Assembly (NCBI GenBank): GCA_022453515.1
Contig: JAJNNY010000073.1
Location: 1-64,000 of the forward strand
Source: Astrocystis sublimbata
Lineage: Eukaryota > Ascomycota > Sordariomycetes > Xylariales > Xylariaceae
Reading direction: 5' to 3'
DNA: 64,000 nucleotides
Below the pieces are notes generated by a model. That model did not search any database. It had not been told where the DNA came from and was given only the letters and a program-made list of their open reading frames with translations. Below, in pieces: positions 38,001 through 50,708 of the stretch (the stretch's first letter is position 1; every line of letters begins with the position of its first letter). The position numbers were made by a program, and so were the translations under genes.

Positions 38001-40991
38001 TGATTCAACAAGATTTGGTCCTGATTCAATACTTGTTCTCGAGGCCCGGGGGAACCCGTTCTCTTTAGCTGAAATCGGAGAACAGCTCGCTTGGCTTGCC
38101 ACTGTATTTCGACTATCGTCATTTAAAAGTGGCCCTGTCTGTTGCACTCCATCCATAGACTCTATTTATCAAGTTCCTCATAGGTTACGGGGGACACCAG
38201 TGAAAAACGCTATTGAGTGCACTTTCGGCTTCGACCAAAGTCAGCATTCTATGCCTAATACGCGTGGTCAATGCTGGCATGACCTATTCTTGAATCCAAT
38301 TGTTGTCACAGGCTATCCGATTCCATCCAGAAAGGAGCCAGGGACCGGTTTGGAGATTCCACTTCACATGATGGCCGGCTTAGCTCGAACTGGGCAAGTA
38401 AACATCTTTAACGGCAAGACGTTCATCAAAGGCTATTCTACTTTACTCATTCCAACCAAAAGAAATGGAAACACCCTTATTTGGCATCTAGTTTACAAAA
38501 GAAATGGTAGCCGTATATCCTACCTTGCCGGTGCAGCAATCCCTGCTCAAGATATCGGCAATCTGGATTTAGCGACTCTTCGGCATGTGCTTGGTTGGTG
38601 CTCAGAAGCGGCGGTTTATGCTGGTAAGGATCTTGTGAAACCCTTGGCGTGCCTTTTTAACTTGTAAGTATTTTAGGCTCCGCACGTGCAAACAACCTCA
38701 TCGGCGGCTCGGGGTTACCCAAGCCTGATCAAGGGGCCGCACTGGCTGGATTATTTGTTTCGCCAGGAAAAGCCATAATGGGTGGAGCTGCTTTCGTGCT
38801 TGGTGTAAAAGAGACTCCTCCCCATGTTGGGCGGAAAAGCTACATAGAGAAGCTCCGATGGATAGACGCCCAGAGGGTGTTGTTGTGGGATGAAAGCGAC
38901 AAGAGGGGTTGGCTAATCAACGGGTCAACGGCTTTGCTTTACATTGTCCGAGCATCGTTGGCCCACAATAGTATGGACAAGTTCAAAAGCGCGTTCGTGT
39001 TCAGACCAGAGCACGTATCAGAGTCCGAAGAACCGTTGGTCCCGGACTCAGCATTACACGTCCTTCTAAACCGGAAAAACTGGGCACTAAAGTTATATCA
39101 CGAGGACGATGGCGACTTTCCTCTCAAAAGACGGGTAAATCAAGTATATGGTATCTTGGAAAAGCTAATAGACCACCAATCTGACATCACAGGAGAAAAT
39201 GGCATAAAAATGATAGGCCAGCCGCGAAATTGTCTAGAGGGTTGGGATTTCAGGGATCTGTTGACGTTTCGCGACCCCCTATATCCACGGGTGACCACAG
39301 TGGACAGCAAAGGGAAGGGATGGATCGACATGACTCGAGCCTTACACACAGTTACACTCTTCGGTCGTGGTTTTGGAGAACTTATCAAGCCAATCGGCCT
39401 TGATTGCGGGCACTGGAGCTCATTACCGAAACAAGAATACTACGTCGCAGCCAGTTTCTCCGACCTGGCTGAAGTGGTCAACAAGAACGACTTCTATGAT
39501 GACGGACACGCGAGAGTCAGCGAAACAATGATCTGGCACACCCCTACAGCTATGTTTGCATCTTGTCAATGTCAGGGAACGTTGCGACGAGACCACTGCG
39601 AGCCGGTCCAAACACTGTTGCCATCCGACATGCTCAATGCCTCGCTTTCCCGGAAAATAACTATACCACAAATTAGCTCTGGAGCTGTTATATTCGGCCA
39701 CCACTCAGGTTTTCCCTGGGTTTGGGGTGACTTTGGCTACCCCACAGAAGGAGATCCGCCGCTCTCTCCGAGAACATCAGAAGTTGAATCATTTCAAGAC
39801 AGTGGTATTGGTTTGGGTGGCAGAACATTACAACAAGAGAAGACATGGTCTTCAAGATCCAGCGCGCCAAATGTGGAACAATCTGCGAGCAGCTGCGACA
39901 TAGACGTGTCACAGTCAGACCGTACTACACCTGCTATGGACCAAATACATAGCAGCGGGGAATACACCGTTGGCATAATTTGCGCCCTGCCCAAAGAACT
40001 TCTAGCAGTGCGGGCACTCTTTGACAAGAAGCACGCTGACCTCAAGATCAAGGAAGATGTGAATCGTTACGTCTTGGGAGAAATTGGCAAACACATGGTC
40101 GTCGCGGCTTGCCTCCCGAAAGGAGATTACGGAACAAATCCAGCTGCTGACTCTGCCTCCAACATGAGGAGGAGCTTTGGAAAGATCAGGTTCTGCCTCT
40201 TGGTCGGGATAGGAGGTGGTGTCCCTTCAAAGGAGCACGACATCCACCTCGGAGATGTTGTGGTGAGTATTCCGACAGGCGAATATCCAGGTGTAATCCA
40301 ATACGACCGCGGGAAGGAAAACGAAAACAGCAAATTCGAACCGTCTGGCTCTCTCCCACCACCACCACGATTCCTGAGCACTGCCATTAGCTACCTGGAA
40401 TCGGACCCAGACCGCCCCTCCAACCCGCTTCAGCCTTATCTCACGCAAATAGAGCAGCGAATCAGTTCGTCCGACAAGTTGAAGTACAAACACCCCGGGG
40501 TTGAACACGATACATTCTCCCAGAATGAATGCTTAAAATGTTCGCAGCAAAGCAGCTGCGCCGGACGCAACAAGTACCTGGCAGAGAGACCCTGCCGAAC
40601 GACAGAGGACCCAAAGATATTCTACGGCCTCATCGCTTCCGGAAATCGGGTTATTAAGGATGGCCATTTCCGGAACGAGTTGGCTCAGAAATGTGATGTT
40701 CTCTGTTTTGAGATGGAAGCGGCTGGGATACTGAACATCTTCCCATGTCTCGTCATTCGAGGCATCTGCGATTATGCGGACTCCTCGAAGAATAAGCTCT
40801 GGCAGGAGTATGCGTCGGCGACGGCAGCGGCGTACGCCAAGCTGCTGTTGAGCGAGGTGGCGCAGGCACAGGCACAGACTGAAGGCCAGTACGAACTCTC
40901 TGGGGTTTCATCGCAGGGACAGGGGAAAAGGAGAGATACTCTGAATTTGAGGGATGATGAAGAGGCGAATCCGAAGCGTCGGCGTTTGTGA
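35048..40991 (+). CDS. Multi-C2H2 / PHD-finger protein with C-terminal Pfs/PNP_UDP nucleoside phosphorylase domain (frame-damaged)
   Basis: I recognise the domains but no characterised family member. Working exon model: 35048-35454 (containing a frameshift between 35188 and 35203), 35528-36001, 36170-37149, 37268-37912, about 37958-38623 and 38677-40991; about 1750-1800 residues. In order: a C2H2 finger (35096-35187), a second (CRYSYCNKTF, 35203-35270), an ING-like PHD finger (YCVCNR at 35398 to CPQCR about 35617, split by an intron), four more C2H2 fingers (36170-36240, 36250-36345, 36358-36435, 36550-36622), a Ser/Thr-rich linker, a long region shared with uncharacterised fungal proteins (FVHK, AEIGEQLAWL, CWHDLF, GYPIP, GKTFIKGYST; 37140-39900), then the phosphorylase domain 39963-40860 with YTVGIICALPKEL, GIGGGVP, FEMEAAG and RGICDYAD. 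A KRRR tail could be a nuclear signal. No NACHT/NB-ARC P-loop is visible. The junction at 37913 does not join in frame with its best splice sites. It could be two genes or a young pseudogene. Confidence 0.65.
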
Positions 40992-43900
40992 AAGGAAGGT
41001 AGGTATTCTGGCAAAGGTGAGTAACTCACTGTCGTCAAATGCTTGGATAGAGAAACAGTCGGGCAGTGTTGAGGGGCAATGTCGTTGTACTTCTTATCGA
41101 GACAGTATTAATATGATTACATGTAAGGCTCGCGACACAGGTTTATGAAAAACAACGGCAGACAGTCAAGTCTCCGACCACTCACAAGCAAGAATTGAGA
41201 TTTCACAACGAAAGAGAGTTTCTAGAAGGAAATGTTACCCTTGATTTACTTTAATCAGCTATTGAAGCCCCGTCACGCATGACTCCTGACCACAAGCCTA
41301 CCTCTCAGCAAAATTCCACGCGAGACCTATCTATCGTGATGACAAGTAACGCAGTATCACATACAAAAAGCACAGCGAGCAGCAGCTGTTTCAATGGCAA
41401 TGATGTCTATTAAATGGCAATATACAATTAAAATGCCCAAAAGAAAAGTATGTAAATAACCGAGCGATGAGAGACACAGAGAACGTAACACCCAAGCCCA
41501 TGTTCATGCTTATGCTCAGCCGCCCTAGCCCTATGCATGTTCTACATACATCTATGATGCACTACACCAACGTAGTATTTGATTCGGTCGCGAGAGCACA
41601 GCATCCGGGACCGAGCATTTCCGGCGATTACTGGGGGTGTCGAGGCCAATCAATCAATCAATCAGCTCGGGCGGGCAGTGCCAGCATAGCATAGCATACC
41701 TACCTCGCCTACCATCCTACCATCCTACCTACCTATATCCTCTTGCAGTGTATGTATGTATGTCAGATCTACAACATACAGACAGATTGAGACTTGGAGA
41801 AGACATTTCCTTTTCTGGGGGGTAAGTGTGGACAGCAAGCAAGCAAGCATTGCTGTAGGTAGGTACTGTGCCGTTGATTGTGGATTGGATATGACAACTG
41901 ACGTGCAACCGGTGAGGAAAAGAGAAGAAGAAAAAGCAATGAGGATGGTAACGATGCAAGGCGCAGAAAGAATAGGAATAGTCGGCCCGCAAAACATACA
42001 TAATGACAGTGAAATGGTGGTATTCCGATGTAACCTCCTAGGTTAGGTGTCTTTGGACTGAATAGGCAAATGTATGTATCTTACCAGACTTACCTGTGTC
42101 CACTCAATAGATTGCTGAAGTGTCTACGAATGCATCTAACTATGTAGTCCCATCAGGCATTCAGTATAGTATTCACGCGCAAGGGACCATGATGGAAGCC
42201 TCCAACACCTAATAATTGCGGTCGTGGATCTGCGACGAGCGAGGCGTTCCCAGATCCAACGTGAGCGCAACGGAGCGACCGACATGCGAACCAAGCTTCA
42301 GGCCAGGTAACGAAGATGCAAAGTCATCCTGCGATTGATTGGTCGCTCAGCATCACCCGGCAAACTATCTCCAGTGATTTTCAATCTTCTGATTTTCTGA
42401 TTCGTTACCCGATAATCGGTGACTGGCGGGGAAATACCACTACTGCTACAGTACGTCGGTCAGGTAGGTAAGACATGATGAGATAAGCTTATACGCATGC
42501 CAATATCTCACCAAAGTACCCTCACATACCTTGACCCTCGCATACCCAAGTTGGCCATGTGGGTTCTATTCAAGGTTGTGACTAACCAACCTATCACTTC
42601 TATCACTATACTGACCCAAGCAACCAAGTCTCTTCGCCAAGGTCGTTACCGACCAATACCCAATCAACTAAGCAGCCAAAATGCACTCCAGACGATGGGA
42701 CTACGACGGTTACCTCAGAGATGCATGTATGTAAGTGCATGTGTGTCAGCAAAAGGCGGATCTCTGACATTCGCGCCCTCTCCGTCGGGCATTCTGGTAC
42801 AGTATAGTCGGTCATACCCAGTCTTTGATCGGGACGGCCGACGCCTGTTGACGCCTAGTTGGGTATTCGGGGGTGAAGGTGAGGGGAAGGTAGGGATGGA
42901 AAACCATCGTCATCGTCATGAATACCGTTGGCGCGTGGACTACACCGCCGATGTATGTTAGACTACCAAGCTTTTAGTAAGTTAGGAATTGAGTAAGTAA
43001 GGATTGAGACAAACGGCGTGGCTGAAACATAAACGAAGTAAGTAGGTAACTATTCGGTTTGGCTTCTCTCTCCGTGTGTATGTATGTGTGTGTCTCAATC
43101 AAGGAGGGGCAGGGCGGTGGCGATGAACCACCGCAGGCACGCGCATCAGCCTCTTCCCAAAAATGCGGTTCGCCGGTGAGCGAAGTAGGTAACATGCACG
43201 GGCGATCAATTTCTCCATTTGTTCAAATATCGTTATGTTTTGGTTACCATGTTTAAGATTGTACGGTCAATCGTTTCGGAAACTTTCGATGTGGGATTTC
43301 GGTAGTGTCTCGCCGAAGAATAAGAATAATACCACGTGGCTGATGTTGGCGTTGATGGATGTCTAGTCGAGCACACATAATCATTACACCTAAAGGTTAA
43401 AACAACCTAGTAATGGCAAAGTACTTACCCCTCATAAACCCTGGTAGGTATGTAGGTAGTCTCGCTAGATTGTCTTAATCAACGTGATGCAGACTGACGG
43501 AATTAGAAACAGATCTAGGGCGCCGCGTTCCTGCATATGCTTTCCACATGGGACGGGGGCATTGACTTTGAACTAAGTCGTAAGTGATTACCCAGTGAGG
43601 TGACTTACAGTCATGATGCTATGAGCTGGATAAGTCCGTGCGTAGATTTCCGGATATGGCGATGCTGGCTGGTGACAGTCTCGCATCATCGTCTTTGCTT
43701 CTTCAGAAGTACTAGTAATCGACAAACAGACAGACAGACAACCTAGATCCATGCACACAGACACCATCAATGACATAAGGCTGAGACACAAAGGTGGCTC
43801 TACGCAGGGTCGGTGACACGACATCGCGGGTTTGGTCGCCAGTCGGGCCCGTCCTCTCTACTGTAGTCTGTGTCTGTGGCTGCCAAGTTCGTCATCTTAT

Positions 43901-44707
43901 GTAAGTCTTCATGGCCCTTTCAAGACGAGAGGCAAGACACTAAGCTCGGTTCTTCGGGTCACACGAGCAGCGCCATGAGGATGGGGGAATGGGATGAGCT
44001 GGATGAATGGATGTGTTTACTAAGTAAGTAGTCAGTCAGTCATAGCAAGAGAACCAAACATGACAAGAAACGGCGGGCATCCAGGCGCCCTTGGACAAGA
44101 GACGCAAGACATTCACTTACTTACTTGCAAACAGACGAGCTAATGGCATATGGCACGAGACCGTCAATCGGGCTTGTGACAATTTGTCATTCAGACCAGT
44201 CTGGAAGCGAAGACTCCATCTTGGTATTTCCCCGTGTTGGGCGATTTTCACCAAGATAAGTTACTTACGTATGTAGTCAACAATTAGAGCGGGAAACGCA
44301 GTAAGGAACAACGAATGGCTTCGGGCTCGGCATATGCCTTCGCCCATTCGCATCCACCCATCTACACGTGACAACTACCTAAGCACTGACTAGAGCCGTA
44401 AATGAATGAGCGACGACAAGGAAGGCCGGAAGATGCCGCATCCTTTGCGCCTATTCCTGCTCCTCCTGCTCCTGCGCCCGCGCCGCAAGACTGGCACTAC
44501 CTCTAAGTTACGGGGCCCCGGCATCCCGGCTAAGCACTAATTACCTACCTATCTCAGACTGGGCCAAAGGGCAAAAAGGCCAAACAGACTGCCAGACACA
44601 TAGACGAGAGTTACAGGTAGGAAGGAGAAGGATTTCCGCAGCAGTCAATCATTGCGAAACGAAACGATATGCATCTGGGGGAATCCCATCGCGGAGACAC
44701 GGGGAGG

Positions 44708-44728
44708 ATTCGAATTCGAATTCGAATT
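44708..44728. repeat. TTCGAA palindromic array
   Basis: Overlapping ATTCGAATTCGAATTCGAAT, a self-complementary run with three TTCGAA and two GAATTC sites. It lies alone in the gene-poor tract. Confidence 0.85.
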
Positions 44729-45783
44729 GATTCCGGTCCGGTCACATGGGGAATTCCAAGGTTGAGCGAGCGAATGAGTCTCGCGAAGTAGCGCTCGTGG
44801 TGGTTTCGTGTCCGGATAATGAATGCTTGAGTGCTTGAGTGTGAGAGTGTCTACAGTACGTAGATAGGTAATTAGTTGCACCGCGAGTATGATAATCTGT
44901 CCTTTCCCATAATTTACCCAGCTCGGAAGAATAAATCACAGGCAAAAAGGTACCGTCGACCTCATCGGGATAGCCGCAAGGGGAGCGGACAGCCAACACC
45001 ACCTTCACCGTTTTGCATATATTACCACTGCCCTCCCATAGGTGCGTAGGCGACCTGAGCCATAGACATCATCACCACCACCACCACTAATGTAGGTTAG
45101 GTTAGTATAGTATAGTGCTGATACCAATTGTCCGCTTGTACCTGACTAAGAGGCCGCTACCAAAGTCCACCACCTTAAGCTTAACCACTGAGGCTAAGTA
45201 AAGTTTTAAATTTTAGGTAAAATCCTTGGAGAAACCTTATACGGTAGAGAGGGAGGAAAATCGGCGGGAAGGAATTGCTCGGGGGAAGCTTGAATCAAAC
45301 TGTAAAACTGTAATTGCCGATATGCTAGTTAGTTGCGTATATGTATGTGTAGTTAGTGTCTGTGATGTGCAGCACCGTCACACTCTCCGTAGTTGCATGG
45401 GCAAGGTATGAACAACCTGAGACATAATTTCCGGGCCGCTGACCCGATCTCATCGGTCCCGATTGATAAAGCATTGACGATCTTCGACACAATACTGAAC
45501 TTCTAAGAGTCCTACCAATGAACACCGTAGTGACCGTACTGTTCCCGAGCCCATACTTGCGAACGGCCATCATCACAGGTTGGTCCTCTAAAGTCCTGCA
45601 TGAGCTAGCATAGCAGCTCGTCCGTATCGGGAGCACACATTCTGAGTCTCTATTGGCTTGCTTGCAACGATGAATGGACATTGGACGAAACGAGAAAAGG
45701 ACTTAAGCGCCGGACTAGGTAGGTAGCAAGATCGACCGACCGACCAACGCGTATCTGCAGTAGCAATAAACGTACGCATGCTT

Positions 45784-45799
45784 GCATGCATGCATGCAT
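45784..45799. repeat. (GCAT)4 self-complementary run
   Basis: GCATGCATGCATGCAT, a perfect tetranucleotide palindrome; a shorter relative occurs at about 46113-46124. Confidence 0.85.
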
Positions 45800-48700
45800 A
45801 CTCGCGAATTGTCCTCATTGGATTGATTGTTTCGACAAATGATTTGGCAAGGCTGTGGCTTGGACGAAGCTACTGTAGGTAGGTTGTATGTGGTAAGAGA
45901 ATGTATGACATGGGGATACTATCCAACTCGGCCCACCATGGGGCATTGGTTCCCGAGTCGGCGCTAGGTACGCTTCTTCTGTAAGTATTTCTATAAATAG
46001 CCTATTTTTAGCAACCACATGCCCACCCTACCCCTACCACCCCTACCCACCGCTCCCCCGCCAGGCCCATCCCTGCCCCCCCTGCCTATTCGTCGCGCGA
46101 CCTGCACCTGCAGCATGCATGCATATTTGCAGAGATTTGTGCCCTTTTGCCCTCTTTTTTTCGCTTTCCTCCTTCGCGAGCCAATAAGCTGATGAAACCT
46201 ATGAGCCAATGAACTAATGAGGGTTGATTTTAGTCTGCTCTTTTCGCGATTATGCTCAGGTGCCCGCTGACTGACTGACTGACTGGGGCAATGTGGGTAA
46301 ATTGGCTGATTTCGAATGACAATTTACCCCCCCGGTGCCCCCCCCTTCATCTTTGCACTTCTTACCCTTCGTCGCCGAGCCCTTGGCCGGGAAAAACCCA
46401 GAATCAGAACTACCAAGTACCTATCTATGTATCTTGGTACTGTAGAGGCTGTATGCAAGTAAGTGAGTATGCTGCGATGCGACACGATGCGACGCATACC
46501 TACATACTGTCCTACCTATCTCGGCCAAAATGAAAGAGACCGAACCTTCACACACAAAAAGCCACGCTGCCTCGTACGACGTAACTAGCCCGGAAGCAGA
46601 TCGAGTATGCGGACGAGTACACACATACAGGACGATACTACTTCCCTGGATACTTGGTTCTTTTATTCTTGCCGTTTTGAGCAGAAGATGATAATACAGA
46701 GCTGTTTGGTGTCAAATCAACGGTGGATCATTCATTGACGTATCCTCGAGCTGCATGCAACTCGATATCATAGCTACTAAGACTCCCCTCTACGCCTATC
46801 TACATCATTAGCATCACTACCTAAACTAGCATCCATACTACTGTGAGTAAATCGCCGACCTAGCGTAGGAATCGTATCGAAGCGTTGGTAATGATCATAG
46901 CCATTGGTAAGTCATCTCATCAAACAATGCCCCTACTTTGAGGCTGTTGGGTACTAGTATACTACCAAGTACGAACGGGTCGACTTCATATCTAGCAGGA
47001 GTCTTGTCTCAACTTGCAAATAGAGAGCATGACAACATCGACTCTGCTAATCATGGTAAACTCGACGAGGCTTGCACACTAATAATTCACCGGTAGAACC
47101 GGACACCTACGTGACTGGCGGCTAAGACTGACGCGCACCTTGACGCAACGGAGTGTTCTCCTGGCCGCTCTATGTCATGGTACAGTCAAGAACAGTAGAG
47201 AGGCTATGGTGTGGACGGTAGGACAAGCGCTTGCTACGTCTGTGTTGCCTTATGATTGGTACAGTGAGCGCGAGGAGATGCATGGCTACGGTTGTACAGA
47301 TGCTGTCAGCTTGTAGTGGTGGTATATCAGGATACACGTTCGGTTGCCTGCTCCGAGATGGTGGTTGCAACAGTCATGGTGATGGTGGTGAGGGAAGAAG
47401 GTGTGTGCGGGTGGTGGTGTCGTGCTGGGATGGCATGCACTGTGCGTATCATGCAACCTCGATGCATGCCACTTGATCGAGGGTCGCGCATCGCGTCTGC
47501 TAGTTCGGCGGCACCTCTGCAGGAAAAGAGACAAGATGAGATGAGATGAGATGAGACAAGAACGACGCGCAACAACAATGAATCAGGTTGTTGGAGTGAG
47601 ATGGATGCATCATGAATAGAGGGACCCGACTCGCGCAGAGCCGTTGGAGAAAACGTGGGCTAGGGGAGGGAGGGGATGGAGGGGATGCAGTGCCATCGAA
47701 GAAGCAGCCCGGGAAAAAAGCTTATCTGTGCCAAAAATAAGATCCCAGGTGCCACATGAGGCTCAAGAAGGTTGGAACCCAGGAAGAGCAGTTCTGGGGG
47801 AGGGGGGGTGATGTGATGTGTGTGCTCTGCTTACGTCGATGGAAGAAAGCGTTTATACCAACGGGATATCCATGGCAATTGACGAGTTAGACCCAAGAGG
47901 GCGAGGCAGTGTACTCGTACGTGCAGCAGACTTGCATGCTCGATGTACCTGGCACGTCTGGGTTGAACATACTTTGAATGAACATTGAAGACATCTAGCG
48001 TGCGAATTGGCGTACCTAGGGACGGTCCGCATCCAATGGTGCTATAGGGTACAATGGATCATGTGTGCGGTGTCTTAGGGATGGATAGACGGACAATGCC
48101 TGGAACATGAAGACTCGGGAATAATATTGTGGATAGTGTAATATCCGCGGAAAGCTAGCTCTAGCATTGGAGGTTGCTTTGAACAGCTGAGGGGAAGCTT
48201 CAGGAGAGCAGTTTCAGCAGCCAGTGCATACAATGAATTGCCGTAGTTACGGATCGAGAGATCCACCCACGACACAATGCGACATCGTACCATCCAATCT
48301 ACGCATACGAGTACCTAGCCCATCATCTATGCCTTTTACTACCATAGTATACTCAGACGATTAGTACCTGCCTAGTAGTATAGTCAAGATGCAAGCACAT
48401 AATTCACAATTGAAATGGTAAATGTAAACTTGTGAAATGTGTGCAGATGTAGATGTTGTAATCGATAACTGTGAAGGTCCTGATGCCTCAGGAATCTACA
48501 GTGGGTGGGTGTCTCTGATAGCCATTGACAAGCATCATCATCTCGCTTCTAAGAGTGGTCGTGCCTAGAGGGACATGCATGGAACAATTCCTGCTGGTCA
48601 TGGCGGGGCCTTTGATGGAAGAAGCAGGCCATTGTCCAGGACCTACAGAACTCCACCGGGGCAGCAGACCCGCTATTCTCTTCGAGGCGGACGCGAAGAA

Positions 48701-50708
48701 GGAGATAGCCATCTGTTTTCATCTTTGCCGAGCAGTCGTTTGGTGGGTGTGGTTGGTCGGAATTTGACATGTTGTCAAAGGTTCGTGTAGGTAGGACACA
48801 CAATGTACTTACCTACTACCTACCCGAAGGAAATGTCCTATATTCGAACGAAGTTGTGTGAAGAAAGATAAAGTATGCTGCTGCTCGACATCATCCCTAC
48901 GTCGTCGTCCCACAGACCAGGTAAGACCCAGAGGGCCAGATACCCAGTGTAAGTCCCCAATCGCATGGCAAAATTACCAATTCCCTAGCCAATTGCCATG
49001 CCGAGTCGTCCGCTCTTCCGCATCGAGCCCACTTGTCTCTAGGCATAGCTGCACCCGCACGGCGCCGCAGCCTCTCGTGCCAGACCCGAGGTGCCACACG
49101 GGCGCTGCTCAGCTGTAGGCGGGTACCTAGCTTCGGTACACAGGCGAGCGAGCACAGGCGACCAAAGTCGGTAGGATCTCGCTGCCCGCCGTCTAAAATT
49201 AGAAGCAACCCACACCCCATTCAGCCCCATTCGAGGTCCCTGCCTGTCCTGCAAGTCAAAACACCATCATCAATCAGTCAACAAACCACCACCACAGAAT
49301 GAATTGCATTGTGTCGATGCAGTCAGTCGTCAATTGCAGCCGCAGTACCGTCTTTTTCAGTGTCATCTCGATTCAAGCAAGCGAAGTTGGTACCTACGTA
49401 CAGTCGCATTGGAAATGAGACGGCAGCTTCACGGTGCCGGAGTCGTAGCCTGTCATCGCCTATGCATCATCTACTTACATAGACGCAGCCCTGGGATGGA
49501 GGCATGCTCGATCTGAATACATATAATCCACGCGAGCACGAACATCTGTGAACTGAACCGCCCTGCCCTACGTGACCACAGATTACGGTTCACAGGCCAC
49601 AAACCGCAGACCTGGTGTATCTACGCAATCTATCTTACCTAGCGATTGATCGTCCATTGTCTACTATTATCCACCGCGTGCACCATCCCGGCAGCAGCCA
49701 AGCAGCCAAGCCCAAGCAACCACCGTACCCAGGTAGTTCGATTGTTAGGCTGAATCTACATGTCCCCTAACAAATACCACTGCGACCTTGGCTAGTATAA
49801 CATACTTCGACTAGCCCTGGTCTTGCCCTTTCTTGTCTTTCTTACCTTGCTTTTTTGGAAGGCTGTTCTCCTCCGTTACGACACGGGTACCGCATACGAC
49901 GCCCGCTAAAACTACTGCTTAGCACAGCTTCTACGGCTTCTACAGCTTCGGCAGCCTCTATACCTACCTAAGCCTCTCCTAGTACAGCTCCATACCACCC
50001 ACAGCTTCTCCTCTACATCATTTTCTCAACACAGTCCAATCGCCCATTGTGCGTGCCCACTGTTGTCAGATTCACTTTCACATTCATCTCATCCATATAA
50101 TCATCCTTCCTCCTCGCCCAGCCACTTTCTCGAGCCGTTCCGTCTCTCAACACGCGCCTACTACTCCTCCATATCCATCCTCACTCCCGCTGCCTGGACC
50201 CCCCTCACCGATCAACTCCAACTCCAACTCCAATCCCGTCTCAGACACCACGGCGCCCGTGTCTGCCATCTCGCACCCAAGAGCCATCGGTCTTCGACCT
50301 GTTGGTCTAATTGCCCAAACGATCAACCATCGCTCTTCTGCACTGTCTTCGGTCGCCCAATCAGCCTGTGACCCAGCTTTCCTCCCGTCGGCCGATTCGT
50401 CTAGTAGTTCGCCAACCTGTCAGCTTCACGTAGGACCCGGACAGACATATATCTACTTCACCCCGTCCGCCTCCGATGCCTGTTTCTTCTTAGCCTGAAA
50501 CCATCCATCACCATTCTCACTACCACGCTGGATTGCTACACTCCAACCCCAATTCGTAGCATCTGCGCCCGCGATCCGTCAGCCTCAGCGTCGCGAACTG
50601 CGAACTCGACAGTCGCACAAAGGGGCTCTCGAGATCACCCTCACAACCTCGACATCATAGAGTATCTCGTCTCTCGTGGCGCGCGCACGAGCATAATCCT
50701 TCGTCAAA

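Larger units (their letters stand above)
40992..50708. other. 9.7-kb gene-poor tract upstream of the MADS-box gene
   Basis: No ORF here shows a recognisable domain, and none can be extended by splicing into a convincing protein. The tract is filled with short TAGG/CCTA runs (41690-41735, 41855-41865, 42462-42472, 43440-43462, 45715-45725, 45875-45885, 48785-48830), ATG/CAT runs, a TTCGAA array (44708-44728), a GCAT array (45784-45799), a C-rich stretch (46018-46090) and a G-rich stretch (47795-47812). The last 700 nt (50049-50700) are CT-rich and look like the long leader of the MADS-box gene. Non-coding RNA genes could be present but I cannot identify any. Confidence 0.55.

Noticed and set aside
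48488..48803. Overlapping 70-85-codon ORFs on both strands
   Set aside because: Mutually antisense, with no domain on either strand and no plausible exon neighbours.
50049..50498. 149-codon ORF upstream of the MADS-box gene
   Set aside because: Ser/Pro/His-rich composition from a CT-rich leader; no conserved feature. Best read as 5' UTR.
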